From positions 186,001 to 250,000 of the forward strand of contig NZ_BSNK01000001.1 of assembly GCF_030159955.1 (NCBI RefSeq): DNA of 64,000 nucleotides. Direction: 5' to 3'. The stretch comes from Algimonas ampicilliniresistens. Its GTDB lineage: Bacteria; Pseudomonadota; Alphaproteobacteria; Caulobacterales; Maricaulaceae. Of the stretch, positions 1-9,128 are shown piece after piece. Position 1 is the first letter of the stretch, and every line of letters starts with the position of its first letter. A program made the translations under genes and the position numbers. The notes below the pieces were generated by a model. It had not been told where the DNA came from and made no database searches. It saw nothing but the letters and a program-made list of their open reading frames with translations.

Positions 1-224
1 TAACATTCGATCCGCCCAGAAAGCTGGTCCACACCTTCACTCATCAAGGTCTTATGGACGTCGAGACGACATGTACTTGGACACTTAAGGCCGTCGATCA
101 GGGCACGATTTTGTCGCTCGAACATACAGGTTTTGAAAAAGCCTCGGACGGGTTTTCACAAGTGGCAGATCACGACATTGGCTGGGATGATCATTTTGCG
201 AGACTGCGACGGGTTGTCTCCTAA
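1..224 (+). CDS. AHSA1/SRPBCC-domain protein, C-terminal fragment
   Basis: The reading frame is open from the window edge to a TAA at 222-224 and gives about 73 residues. It contains FDPPRKL, then a strand-rich stretch with TWTL and LEHTGF, and ends in a helix (DIGWDDHFARLRRVVS). This order of strands followed by a long C-terminal helix with a W..H/F..L pattern is typical of the AHSA1-like branch of the START/SRPBCC hydrophobic-ligand-binding fold. Such proteins are small, cytoplasmic and often sit beside ArsR regulators, but the upstream part lies outside the window, so neither start nor partner is visible. The specific ligand cannot be told. Confidence 0.7.
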   Translation, partial: TFDPPRKLVHTFTHQGLMDVETTCTWTLKAVDQGTILSLEHTGFEKASDGFSQVADHDIGWDDHFARLRRVVS

Positions 225-269
225 GCGAAGGATCGCTCAGCGAGACGGCTTAAAGTGCAATGCCGCACC

Positions 270-1616
270 TCAACACTCAATTACATTCACGGCCAGTCCA
301 CCCTGACTCGTCTCTTTATACTTGCTGCTCATATCCAGCCCGGTCTGGCGCATGGTTTCGATGACGGCGTCGAGGCTGACGATCATCTGACCAGGGGCGT
401 GAAGGGCGAGGCGCGCGGCGTTGGCAGCTTTGACGGCGCCGATGGCGTTGCGTTCGATACAGGGGATTTGGACGAGGCCGCCGACCGGATCACAGGTCAG
501 GCCGAGATTGTGTTCCATGCCGATTTCGGCGGCACTGGCAACTTGCTCTGGACTGCCGCCCCAAACCGCGCAGAGCCCGCCTGCCGCCATGGAACAGGCC
601 ACGCCGACTTCACCCTGACAGCCCATTTCTGCGCCGCTGATGGAAGCGCGTTGTTTGTAGAGCAGCCCGATGCCGCCCGCCGTCAGTAGGAAACGCCGGG
701 TCTGTTCGACTTGCAGAGAGCCGTCTTCATCATGACAATAGTGACGAATGATGGACGGGATGATCCCGGCGGCGCCATTGGTCGGTGCGGTTACGACCTG
801 ACCACCGGCGGCGTTTTCTTCATTCACGGCCATCGCGTAGACATTGAGCCAGTCGAACAGGGCTTCGCGTTCATTGGGCGGCGCGGAGGTGAGTTTCTGC
901 CAAAGTTTTGAGGCGCGGCGTTGCACTTTAAGCGATCCCGGCAACAGGCCGGACGCGGCCAGTCCTCGGTCGACGCTCTGCATCATGACGGCGGCGACCT
1001 GATCTATGCGGGCGAGAGTTTTGGCGCGCGGGCGTTTGGCGTCTTCATTGGCGAGGATGATCTGCGCAATGGGCAGGGCTTCGCGCGCGCATATGTCGAG
1101 CAATTCTTCGGCCGAACCAAACGGATGCGGGCTGGCATCGCCGACGCGAACCAAATCATCGCGCACAGGGCGAGAAAGCTGGGCATGACTGGCGATGAAC
1201 CCGCCGCCGGTTGAGTAATAGGTACGGCTGTCGAGGGTCTCGCCGTCGCAGCGCGCGATCATGACCATCTCATTGGGGTGGAGCCGGGTCGGTGTGTCGT
1301 AATCGACAGTAACGATCACTTCGGACCCGTTCGGTAAGCGTCCCGTTTCATTCAGCTGCGCCAGAGCGGTCTCGGCTTTCGCCATCTCAATGGTTTCAGG
1401 CACAAAGCCCAACAGGCCAAGCTTGGCGGCGCGGAAGGTGCCGTGGCCATCGCCCGTAAATGCGAGGCTGCCACGGAATACAATCTCGATCTGGTCGGGT
1501 GAGAGCGCTTTCTTGGTTAGGCGTTTGCGGTAACGCGCCGCAATCCGCATTGGTCCCACTGTGTGGGAAGAGGACGGCCCCACACCAATCCGGAAGATAT
1601 CGAGCACGGATAGCAT
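270..1616 (-). CDS. sdaA: L-serine dehydratase (iron-sulfur, single-chain)
   Basis: Converts L-serine to pyruvate and ammonia in the cytoplasm. The 448-residue product has the full single-chain length. The N-terminal part begins MLSVLDIFRIGVGPSSSHTV, the hallmark SSSHT substrate/phosphate loop of this family. The C-terminal catalytic part has three cysteines spaced C-x41-C-x10-C (in GCQGEVG, LTCDPVGG and IPCIERN), matching the three Fe-S ligands known for bacterial serine dehydratases. The C-terminus (SSKYKETSQGGLAVN) is also family-typical. The ATG at 1616 is directly followed by the conserved N-terminus, which supports this start. No partner gene is linked. The next gene upstream on this strand lies 62 bp away and encodes an unrelated membrane protein. 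Confidence 0.96.
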   Translation of the reverse strand: MLSVLDIFRIGVGPSSSHTVGPMRIAARYRKRLTKKALSPDQIEIVFRGSLAFTGDGHGTFRAAKLGLLGFVPETIEMAKAETALAQLNETGRLPNGSEVIVTVDYDTPTRLHPNEMVMIARCDGETLDSRTYYSTGGGFIASHAQLSRPVRDDLVRVGDASPHPFGSAEELLDICAREALPIAQIILANEDAKRPRAKTLARIDQVAAVMMQSVDRGLAASGLLPGSLKVQRRASKLWQKLTSAPPNEREALFDWLNVYAMAVNEENAAGGQVVTAPTNGAAGIIPSIIRHYCHDEDGSLQVEQTRRFLLTAGGIGLLYKQRASISGAEMGCQGEVGVACSMAAGGLCAVWGGSPEQVASAAEIGMEHNLGLTCDPVGGLVQIPCIERNAIGAVKAANAARLALHAPGQMIVSLDAVIETMRQTGLDMSSKYKETSQGGLAVNVIEC

Positions 1617-1678
1617 AGCCCGCTGATAGACGATTTCGTCGGATTGGGAAGCCGTGACGGGTCTTCAATATGGTCTGA

Positions 1679-2482
1679 TTATGTTGCGGCCGCGGCTGCG
1701 ATTAAGAGGTTGGAGCCTACAACCATCACAGCGATAAATGTCAGCATAGCCCCGGCGAGGAGGATTGCGCGTAAGGTCGAGTGACCACCGCCACGTTTGA
1801 AGAACCAGAAATATATCCAGAGGGCGATCCCGAAAATCGGGATGTTGTTCAGATCATAAAGAAACCCTCCAATGCCCGGAATATCCGTTGAGACACTAAT
1901 CAGATCAATGATGGCACTCGATAGAATGATCCAACTGATCGACGTCGTCATCTGGTAAAAGGCCGCGCGCATACTGGTCCTAAGGGTCCACCACGGGCCC
2001 GCCCAGCGCGTGAGCCCCTTACCCGCGACGCCGGCTAAAATGGCAATGAAATAGAGCGGTGCAATGATGGAGAGCGTTTTCCAGAGATTGCCTGCGGTCG
2101 CGGCTTCGGCGACATCCACCGCCATTCTCGGACCAATGGTGCCGCCATTTCTGGCCAGCGTGTCCTCATTGGTCAGAACAGACGCGATCAACAGCATGAT
2201 CGTCAGACCGATTGGGAAATAGGCGCCGGGGCTGAGCAAATAGCCTTGCCGTCCATCTGGTTCTTCGACCGTTAGTTGAGGAACAAGCCGCCACGGGGTG
2301 ACAACACAGGCGACAAATGTTGGGAAGGTTGCGACGATAGCCAAACTGATATGCGTCACAATGCGGTCGAGCCCGCCAATTGCATTCTTATCTTCCAGAT
2401 CGATTTGAGGGCCAGACATAGGATCAGTCTTAGCCGAGTTCGCGATCCTTGGCGAGATATCCTGCGACATAGCGCCACTCAT
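1679..2482 (-). CDS. Polytopic membrane protein, Yip1-like, function unknown
   Basis: A protein of about 267 residues with a polar N-terminal tail of some 40 residues. About five or six hydrophobic segments follow (around residues 43-65, 88-105, 130-150, 180-200, 210-230 and 240-265), and the C-terminus is Ala-rich. Between the first two segments is a short extracytoplasmic loop with WRLVPQL. The layout resembles Yip1/YIPF-type bacterial membrane proteins, but I see no diagnostic motif, so this is only a resemblance. The reading frame opens at a TTG (2485). ATG at 2482 with GGA seven bases upstream is a better start, and ATG at 2470 is also possible. It is divergent from the sensor kinase at 2542 with about 60 bp between them. 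Confidence 0.6.
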   Translation of the reverse strand: MSGAMSQDISPRIANSAKTDPMSGPQIDLEDKNAIGGLDRIVTHISLAIVATFPTFVACVVTPWRLVPQLTVEEPDGRQGYLLSPGAYFPIGLTIMLLIASVLTNEDTLARNGGTIGPRMAVDVAEAATAGNLWKTLSIIAPLYFIAILAGVAGKGLTRWAGPWWTLRTSMRAAFYQMTTSISWIILSSAIIDLISVSTDIPGIGGFLYDLNNIPIFGIALWIYFWFFKRGGGHSTLRAILLAGAMLTFIAVMVVGSNLLIAAAAAT

Positions 2483-2541
2483 CAATAAGTCCGTAGGGTT
2501 TGTATCCTAAAGCAAGTCTGAAAATCGGTTGGAGGACCGAA

Positions 2542-3978
2542 ATGAAGGACATGATTGCGCGGTGGGAAGCCTATCTGCGCCTTGATCGACTGACCAGCGT
2601 GTCGGACCTGTTCAAGGCTCGGACGATCTATGTCACGGCGGTGGCCTTTTTCGTGACGCAGATGTTCAACGCTGTGCAGATGTATTTCGTCTATGGCGGC
2701 TGGATTCTGGACCATACACTGCTGGTTATCTCAGTTGTCCTTTTGTCAGGCTCGGCTCTGACGCTACGTTACCAGGCTAATTTTGATTTCTTCTCTGTCC
2801 TGTGGGGCAGCATGATTTTGCTGGCCGTGGGTGGGACTGCGATTCCGGCAAATGTTGGGATCAATTCTGCGCTCATACCCGTTCTGGTCGCAGGAATTAT
2901 GATTGTCGCCCTATTGGGAACGCGGCGATCGCTCTTAATCTATTGTGCGTGCGCAGCGCTGCTTGTCGTCAGTCTCCACATCAATGCAAGCCAAGCCGAT
3001 ATAGCTGTCTTATCTGATCCAGCCTATGTGGCGCTGCGGAACACGCAACGCAGCATGCAGGCTATTATAGCTATCGCCATGGTCGGGGCGGTCATGGGCT
3101 CTCTAACTTTATCGCTGAACGACCTGTTCGGGTCACTGGAATCCAATCTCGCTGATGCGCGTGCTGCGGAAGCGGCCAAGACGCAATTCTTGGCGGATAT
3201 GAGCCATGAATTGCGCACACCGCTGAATGGTGTCCTTGGCATGAACCAGCTTTTGCTTCGGACGGATCTGGATGAAACGCAGCACAATTATGCGAAAATC
3301 ATCGAAGATTGCGGGGCGGGTATGATCTCCGTTATTGACGATGTGCTTGATCTCTCTCGCTTGGAAGCCGAACGGATCACCTTGACATCGACGCCGTTTA
3401 ATCCCGCCAAAATGTTGGATTCATTGATGTCCCTACATCAGGCTAACGCACGCGCAAAGGGGATCAACCTACACCTAAATATTGAACCCGGACTGCCCGC
3501 AATGTTCAGGGGCGATCACGGACGTTTGCGTCAGGTGATCGGAAATCTTCTGAGTAATGCGGTGAAGTTTACGGATACAGGCTATGTCGCCATGGCGATG
3601 CGCGGACAGGACCTAAAAGATGGTCGATGGTGGCTGAATTTCTTCGTCCAAGATAGCGGCATCGGGATTACACCGGAGCGGCAGAGCCGCGTATTTGATC
3701 GGTTCGAACAAGCCCAAGATGGACAGACCAATACAGTGCGGGGGTCGGGTCTCGGACTCTCAATCTGCCGCGAATTGACCGATCTGTTCGGCGGGGAAAT
3801 CAGCGTGACGTCAGAACCGGGCAAGGGGTCACAATTTTGTGTCGCGATCCCGCTCATGGCGGTTGAAACAGACATGCAGACCACCGCACCCGCTCAGAAC
3901 TCGGTTGTGTTCGAAGATGAAATCGAAACGCCGCTCGCCCCCACAATCGAAGAACCGCCAGTCGCGCTAGCGGGCTAG
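2542..3978 (+). CDS. Membrane-bound sensor histidine kinase
   Basis: A 478-residue signalling kinase. The first half has six or so membrane segments (about residues 28-190) forming an integral-membrane sensor, followed by a short linker and a HisKA domain with the phospho-acceptor box DMSHELRTPLNGVLG. The ATPase domain shows N box NLLSNAVKFT, G1 DSGIGI, and G2 GSGLGLSICRELTDLFGG. After the kinase core comes about 45 residues of Pro/Glu-rich tail with no receiver domain, so it is not a complete hybrid kinase. ATG 2542 is preceded by GGAGG at the right distance. An in-frame ATG 42 bases upstream has no such site. No response regulator is adjacent, so it is an orphan kinase, and its partner and stimulus are unknown. 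Confidence 0.88.
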   Translation: MKDMIARWEAYLRLDRLTSVSDLFKARTIYVTAVAFFVTQMFNAVQMYFVYGGWILDHTLLVISVVLLSGSALTLRYQANFDFFSVLWGSMILLAVGGTAIPANVGINSALIPVLVAGIMIVALLGTRRSLLIYCACAALLVVSLHINASQADIAVLSDPAYVALRNTQRSMQAIIAIAMVGAVMGSLTLSLNDLFGSLESNLADARAAEAAKTQFLADMSHELRTPLNGVLGMNQLLLRTDLDETQHNYAKIIEDCGAGMISVIDDVLDLSRLEAERITLTSTPFNPAKMLDSLMSLHQANARAKGINLHLNIEPGLPAMFRGDHGRLRQVIGNLLSNAVKFTDTGYVAMAMRGQDLKDGRWWLNFFVQDSGIGITPERQSRVFDRFEQAQDGQTNTVRGSGLGLSICRELTDLFGGEISVTSEPGKGSQFCVAIPLMAVETDMQTTAPAQNSVVFEDEIETPLAPTIEEPPVALAG

Positions 3979-3990
3979 CTAAGTTTCTTC

Positions 3991-4052
3991 AGTCAAAATG
4001 GCTTGGGACAGGCTGGATTGAATGGCCCAGTACACGCCCGCCTATTTTGACT
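3991..4052. repeat. 9-bp inverted repeat flanking 44 bp between convergent genes
   Basis: AGTCAAAAT at 3991-3999 is perfectly complementary to ATTTTGACT at 4044-4052. The two arms lie between the stop codons of the kinase and the convergent RNA helicase, and the second arm reaches into the helicase stop codon. The pair could form the base of a long stem in either transcript or be chance. There is no T-run typical of an intrinsic terminator. Confidence 0.3.
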
Positions 4053-5694
4053 AACGACCCCGTCGTTTCGGTGATTGATGGCCACCGCCACCGCGTTGCG
4101 GTGCAGCTCGCCGGGTTGATTTCCGTGCAGGCTTTGGTGCACCGCCGGGATTGCCGGGTGTCGTCTGTTTTGGCCCGCCTTGGGAGTTCGGCTTTTGCGA
4201 TCGGCTCGGTGCCGCCCGGCGACGCGAGCTATCACCGCCCGCAGATGCGGGTTTTGTCGAACGGCTGCGATATTCGGACCCATCCTTCGATGTGTTTTTA
4301 GAATTGCCCTTGAAACTGTCTTTGGATTTGTTCTGGGCGTTGTCTCTGGGTTTATCTTTGAAGCTCTCTTTGGGCTTGTCTTTATTCTTTGCCGCAAACG
4401 GTGCTTGTGGAGCCCCGCGTGTGTCGGCTCTATTGCCTCGACCATCGGTCTTTTTCTTGCCGCGCTTACGCGACTTGCCGCGGCCTTTTCGGCTCTGATC
4501 AGGTGAAACTTCGACCCGAGCGATGGCGTCACGTGCTTCGATGACCTTGATGCGGTCTGCCATGTTTTCGGGCATAGCGACGACGGGAATAGTTTCGCCG
4601 AGCAGTTTCTGAATATCCTTCAGATAGGCCTTCTCGTCCGGGGCGACGAGGGCAATGGCAAAGCCAGACGCCTTCGCCCGCGCGGTGCGGCCGATCCGGT
4701 GCACATATTGCTCGGGCACATTGGGAATTTCATAATTGATGACATGGCTAATGCCGGGAATATCAATCCCGCGCGCGGCCACATCGGTTGCCACCAGAAC
4801 ATTGACGGTGCCGTCTTTAAACGCGTCCAGCGCGCGTGTGCGTTGACCTTGGCTTTTATTGCCATGAATGGCGAGCGACGGAATGCCGATTGTTGCCAGA
4901 CGTTTCACGACCCGGTCAGCCCCATGTTTGGTGCGAGTGAAGACCAGTGCGCGCGTGACCTCTGGGCGCAGGAGTTGGTCGGCCAGCAGCATCGGTTTTT
5001 CAGGGCTTTTAGCGAAGATCAGCGATTGCTCAACACGTTCAGCTGTCGAGTTAGCCGGTGAGACCGTGACGCGAACAGGGTCGGTCAAAAAGCTATCGGC
5101 GAGTTTCTTGATCTTCGGTGGCAGTGTGGCGGAAAAGAACAAGGTTTGACGTTGCTTTGGCAGCAGCGGGATAATTTTCTTAAGCGCGTGAATGAAACCC
5201 ATATCCATCATCTGGTCGGCTTCATCGAGGATGAGGACTTCAACACCGGAAAGGCGGAGGTCGCCGCGGTCGAGCAGGTCGATAAGGCGGCCGGGCGTGG
5301 CAACCAATACATCATTGCCGTGGACAAGCCGTTTGATCTGACGGGCAATGGACACGCCGCCTGTAACTTTAGCGACCTCAAGGTCCATCATGAACCGACC
5401 ATAATTGCGGAAGCTCTCTTCGATCTGCCCGACCAGTTCGCGGGTCGGAGCCAGGACGAGCACGCGCGCCCCGCGTTTAGGCGGATCCATTTCACTGGTG
5501 AAAATGTGGTGCAAAGTCGGCAGGGCGAACGCCGCCGTCTTGCCTGTGCCGGTCTGAGCAATGCCCAGTAGGTCGCGACCCTTAAGGAGATGTGGGATCG
5601 CTTCAGTTTGGATTGGCGTTGGCTCGGTGTAACCGAGTGTCGCCAATGCGCGCGAAAGCGGCTCGGCCAGATCGAGATCGGAGAATGTTGTCAT
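4051..5694 (-). CDS. rhlE: DEAD-box ATP-dependent RNA helicase, RhlE type
   Basis: Remodels structured RNA and RNA-protein complexes using ATP. The 547-residue product has all core motifs in order: Q motif (GYTEPTPIQ), motif I AQTGTGKT, Ia PTRELVGQI, Ib TPGRL, II DEAD, III SAT, IV LVFTRTK, V ATDVAARGID and VI HRIGRTARA. The core ends near residue 375. The last 170 residues are a very basic, low-complexity tail rich in K, S, D and R with repeated SFKDKP/SKDSFKGNSK-like units and a final RGG-like region. Such tails in RhlE/CsdA-type helicases provide non-specific RNA binding. The gene is monocistronic, convergent with the kinase. The tail length is the variable feature. The start ATG 5694 directly precedes the Q-motif region. 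Confidence 0.95.
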   Translation of the reverse strand: MTTFSDLDLAEPLSRALATLGYTEPTPIQTEAIPHLLKGRDLLGIAQTGTGKTAAFALPTLHHIFTSEMDPPKRGARVLVLAPTRELVGQIEESFRNYGRFMMDLEVAKVTGGVSIARQIKRLVHGNDVLVATPGRLIDLLDRGDLRLSGVEVLILDEADQMMDMGFIHALKKIIPLLPKQRQTLFFSATLPPKIKKLADSFLTDPVRVTVSPANSTAERVEQSLIFAKSPEKPMLLADQLLRPEVTRALVFTRTKHGADRVVKRLATIGIPSLAIHGNKSQGQRTRALDAFKDGTVNVLVATDVAARGIDIPGISHVINYEIPNVPEQYVHRIGRTARAKASGFAIALVAPDEKAYLKDIQKLLGETIPVVAMPENMADRIKVIEARDAIARVEVSPDQSRKGRGKSRKRGKKKTDGRGNRADTRGAPQAPFAAKNKDKPKESFKDKPRDNAQNKSKDSFKGNSKNTSKDGSEYRSRSTKPASAGGDSSRRRAAPSRSQKPNSQGGPKQTTPGNPGGAPKPARKSTRRAAPQRGGGGHQSPKRRGR

Positions 5695-5798
5695 GAGGGT
5701 ACCGTTGGGCCGTGACGGTCATATCCGCAACAGCAAGGGGAAAGACGGCCCGCTAAGCCTCACATGCCCCCCTGTCAATGAATCGCTGCGGAGGAGAC

Positions 5799-8360
5799 TC
5801 AGGACAGTAAATCTCCGACTGCTTTGGAGAGCGCCCCATCATCGACCGGTTTGGTCAAGATTTTTATGCTCTTAAGTTCAGTTGGTACGTCGAGCGATGA
5901 ACCATAACCGGTCACGAATAGGAAAGGAGTGCCAGCCTCCATCAGAGCTTTAGCAATATCGAACGACACGACTCCACGCAAATTCATATCGAGTACGGCG
6001 AAGTCGAATGTCTGATTTTTTAAATGGCGGAGCGCTTCTTCGACAGTCGCGGAGGTCTCGACCGAGCGCGTGCCAAGGCGTGTTAGGCTTTCGACCATAT
6101 CCATAGCGAGTACGATATTATCTTCGACGAGTAGGGCTGTTTGATCGCTAGCGACCCTCTCGACCTTGCCGATTGAGCCAACAATTTTGACGGCTTTTTC
6201 TTCTTCGATTTCAACCAATAATTTCGTGGGTAGGGTGAAATCGAATTTCACTCCGCTTTCAGGATATTCAAGTATCGACGTCCCGTCGAATTCGTAAGGA
6301 ATTGCACGTTCAATCAGTGATCGACCAAATCCGTGGCGCGTCGGGGGGGACACTTTTGGTCCGTTCATTTCCAACCAGCTAAATGTCAGACCCGTCTCTT
6401 CTAGCGACCATCGTGCACGTACGATTCCATCCGGTGTGCTAAGCGCGCCATATTTCGCGGCATTCGTCACAACTTCATGTATGACAAGAGCGATGATTGG
6501 GGAAACATCTGGTCTGAGGCCAATCAAGGGTCCCGATAATAGATATTGTGCGCCGTCATCGTTGGCGTAGGGCCGCAGCTCTGTCTCCAGAATGCTGCGT
6601 AGAGATACGCCTTGCATCGTATTGTCGACAGCGAGATCGTGAGCGGCTGCTAACGCAGAAATTCGCTGCTCTAATGCCTGAGCGTAGCTTTCCAGCGAGG
6701 CTGATGAGGATTTAGCCTGACGCGAGAGTGATCGGATCAGAGCCAGAATATTTTTCACGCGATGGTTAAGTTCCGCAATCAACAGATCCTGCTGGCGTTG
6801 ATGGGAGACGAGGTCCTTGTGACGCAGCATCTGGGCGCGCTCACCCTTTGCCGTAATTTGCGTCAACAATATTTGAAATTCGCGTCCGGCCTCATTGTCG
6901 AAAGCAGACCAATCGATGCTCCACCCTGACTGTTGTTCCATATAGGCAGCAAAAGATTCACGCGGTGTTAGGCGCGGTCCGAAAGCCCCCTGTTTGATCG
7001 TCTTTTCCGGTTTGCCGGCCCAGTTAACGTTACGAGTTTTTCCATCTCGAAAGAACATCAACTGCAATGGGTAAGCAGCCGTGGAGCGGATTAGGAGGCA
7101 TCCAGCTGTATCGGCCAAATCCTGATCCGTGACCCAACCTTCATGCAAAAGCGAGGATGTGTTTTCGAGTAGGTTATCGTCGTCAGGCTTTCGCCCTGCA
7201 ATAACCCGTATAGCGTCCGAAGACGGCGTTGAACCAAGGGTTTGAATACGATCGTCGCGGATAATGGCGAGGCCATCGCTATCGACAACATCCTGCAAAA
7301 TTGGTCCCAGAGTCGGAAATGCGTGCAGAAGATCTGTGGAGGCATCAGTCTCGGCTAGGATGCGCCGACGGCCTTCGCCTGTCTGTGTCCGCGCATTTGC
7401 ACGTTCGACTTCCAGCTTCTGCTGAATGACCAAGGAGATAAGCTGTCCGAACAGTTCAACAGCAATCCTAAGGTCAGAACTGATATTGCGTGGCTCTAGA
7501 TGGTGACAGGCAAACATACCCCACAACCGACCCGACACGACTAGGCCGATCGTCAATGTCGCATGGACGCCCATATTTTGGAGATATTCGATATGAATGG
7601 GAGAAACGCCCCGCAAATGCGCTAAACTCATATCAAGCGGTGCCAGATCTTCGCTCAACGCTAAAACAGGAACGGGTGCATGGGCCACACCTGACAATAT
7701 TCGCACAGGGTTTTTAACCTGCAATGCGCGGGCTTGAGTGGGAACATCCCATGAGGGGTAGCGCAAGCCGAGGAAGCTCTCCGCCTTAGAAGTTCGCGAT
7801 TCGGCGACGACCTCTCCGTCGCCATTGTCACTATATTGATACGCTTTGACGCGGTCATAACCGGTTAGGTCTCGCAGTCCGTGAGCGCACACTTTGAGCA
7901 AGTTCTGGATTGACCGTTGATGACTGGCTTGATCGAGCAGAATGCGCATTTTGTCGACTGATGAACGGCGATCATTCGCGGTAGGCTCGATAGGTTCGAA
8001 CTCGACGACAGCAAGTCCGTCCAAATTGAGGTGGGTAAAGACTTCGACCACTTGCTGGTCTCGAGTCAGTAAGCCGACGCGCTCGCGCTGACGCGATGAG
8101 GTCGACATGCTCAACGTGTTTCGAACGTCGTGCGCTAAACTTCGGCCAAGAATTTCTTCAAAGCTTATGCCGAGTAGCTTGGCCGGCGCCATGCCCAGAA
8201 TGTCTGCTGTGTTCGAACTGGCATAATCAATACGAGCTAAATCTGTATTGCCCGCGAGAATACATCCAAAAGCTTGAATGGACCCCGGCGTATGGATTGG
8301 TTCAGAATCGCAATTGTCGAGCGCAAGCTCTTCGTTATGCGATAAGTTGGATTTGGACAT
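5799..8360 (-). CDS. bphP: Bacteriophytochrome, HWE histidine kinase with C-terminal receiver
   Basis: A red/far-red light sensor of 853 residues. The N-terminal PAS carries Cys17 in NCDSEPIHTPG, the biliverdin-attachment position of bacteriophytochromes. The GAF domain has PSWDVPTQARAL (PASDIP-like, Asp kept) and SPIHIEYLQNMGV followed by CHH. The PHY domain has the tongue motif TPRESF. A transmitter of the HWE class follows, with LNHRVKNILALIRSLSRQ as the phospho-acceptor box, HEVVTNAAKYGALS as N box and FSWLEMNGP..HGFGRSLIE. The last 125 residues are a receiver with LLVEDN, VLDMNL and LTKPVDD, so the kinase and receiver are fused. It is divergent from a heme oxygenase gene that would supply its chromophore. 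The downstream target cannot be seen. Confidence 0.95.
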   Translation of the reverse strand: MSKSNLSHNEELALDNCDSEPIHTPGSIQAFGCILAGNTDLARIDYASSNTADILGMAPAKLLGISFEEILGRSLAHDVRNTLSMSTSSRQRERVGLLTRDQQVVEVFTHLNLDGLAVVEFEPIEPTANDRRSSVDKMRILLDQASHQRSIQNLLKVCAHGLRDLTGYDRVKAYQYSDNGDGEVVAESRTSKAESFLGLRYPSWDVPTQARALQVKNPVRILSGVAHAPVPVLALSEDLAPLDMSLAHLRGVSPIHIEYLQNMGVHATLTIGLVVSGRLWGMFACHHLEPRNISSDLRIAVELFGQLISLVIQQKLEVERANARTQTGEGRRRILAETDASTDLLHAFPTLGPILQDVVDSDGLAIIRDDRIQTLGSTPSSDAIRVIAGRKPDDDNLLENTSSLLHEGWVTDQDLADTAGCLLIRSTAAYPLQLMFFRDGKTRNVNWAGKPEKTIKQGAFGPRLTPRESFAAYMEQQSGWSIDWSAFDNEAGREFQILLTQITAKGERAQMLRHKDLVSHQRQQDLLIAELNHRVKNILALIRSLSRQAKSSSASLESYAQALEQRISALAAAHDLAVDNTMQGVSLRSILETELRPYANDDGAQYLLSGPLIGLRPDVSPIIALVIHEVVTNAAKYGALSTPDGIVRARWSLEETGLTFSWLEMNGPKVSPPTRHGFGRSLIERAIPYEFDGTSILEYPESGVKFDFTLPTKLLVEIEEEKAVKIVGSIGKVERVASDQTALLVEDNIVLAMDMVESLTRLGTRSVETSATVEEALRHLKNQTFDFAVLDMNLRGVVSFDIAKALMEAGTPFLFVTGYGSSLDVPTELKSIKILTKPVDDGALSKAVGDLLS

Positions 8361-8442
8361 CCGATCTGGTCTCCAAGTGACGCGCGATCCACGACCAATT
8401 GCTAGTTAAAGTATATTATGAGGCTTTTGATGCGATTGGGAA

Positions 8443-9036
8443 GTGCATGGATACATGTCGGAGTTGTTGTGCGGTTTGGTGCACGACCCTATAGCCGTGT
8501 CGATGAATGAATTGCGGACAAAATTGCGTCAAGGTACCGCTGCGAGTCACAACCGGATCGACGCACGCTTGGGTGCACTTGATCTGACAACAGTTGAGGG
8601 CCTTAAGCGCTTCCTCTCTGCACATTTCTTAGTTCAAAGTCTCTATGAGCCGCTGCTGTCAGAGATCACGCCCACACTGAATTTTATAGCGGAATTAAAG
8701 CACGATCTAGCTGCTTTAGGAGCGAAGCTGCCAACTTGGACTAGTCCCCCAGAACAGCTTGCTTTTAACGAGATCGGCTACCGATATGTGATGACAGGCA
8801 GTCAGCTTGGTGCGAAAATTCTGCATCGTGCTTGGAAAAAATCGACTGATGAAAGAGTCCGGGCTGCGAGCCAATTCCTGAACGCCAATATTAAGAGTCG
8901 GGCGTGGCCGAGCTTTCTATTCGAGCTTGCATCCATCGATGCAGAATCGAACGAGGTCGGATCTATTCTCATATGCGCTAATCAGGTGTTCGAAGTTTTC
9001 GACTTAGCGGCGGATGAGCTACGAATAGAGACGTAA
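8443..9036 (+). CDS. bphO: Biliverdin-producing heme oxygenase for the phytochrome
   Basis: Opens heme to biliverdin, the chromophore of the divergent phytochrome. The protein is about 177-197 residues. The first helix contains LRTKLRQGTAASHNRID, where His36 (counted from the GTG start) is the likely proximal heme ligand. The distal-helix region shows the glycine pattern VMTGSQLGAKIL, as in bacterial heme oxygenases. The frame opens with GTG at 8443, preceded by GGGA. ATG codons at 8455 and 8503 are alternatives, and the family core begins at the ATG 8503 (MNELRTK), so the first 20 residues may be untranslated. Only 82 bp separate it from bphP, which suggests a shared divergent control region. 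Confidence 0.88.
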   Translation: MHGYMSELLCGLVHDPIAVSMNELRTKLRQGTAASHNRIDARLGALDLTTVEGLKRFLSAHFLVQSLYEPLLSEITPTLNFIAELKHDLAALGAKLPTWTSPPEQLAFNEIGYRYVMTGSQLGAKILHRAWKKSTDERVRAASQFLNANIKSRAWPSFLFELASIDAESNEVGSILICANQVFEVFDLAADELRIET

Positions 9037-9071
9037 CGACCTAGATTGGTGTGACGTCAAATGTTAAAAGG

Positions 9072-9115
9072 ACGACATGTGTCGTTTTGGTGGTTTACTA
9101 GACGACATCTGTCGT
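9072..9115. promoter_or_regulatory. Tandem BlaI-type operators
   Basis: Two 14-bp dyads, ACGACATGTGTCGT (9072-9085) and ACGACATCTGTCGT (9102-9115), have identical 6-bp arms (ACGACA/TGTCGT) around a 2-bp centre. They are spaced 30 bp centre to centre, about three helical turns. They lie just upstream of the BlaI-family repressor start at 9129. BlaI/MecI/CopY repressors bind ACA-N2-TGT-type dyads and autoregulate, so these are very probably the repressor's own operators. Confidence 0.85.
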
Positions 9116-9128
9116 TTACCAAATCCAT

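Noticed and set aside
255-689. A 144-codon plus-strand reading frame opposite sdaA
   Set aside because: It lies antisense to a clearly conserved gene, has no family resemblance, and its composition follows the opposite-strand codon pattern. The same applies to other long frames opposite real genes, for example 57384-57815 and 30904-31425.
3993-4532. A 179-codon minus-strand frame overlapping the helicase tail
   Set aside because: It is an alternate frame through the low-complexity basic tail of the RNA helicase; its Arg/Pro-rich product is an artefact of that repeat composition.
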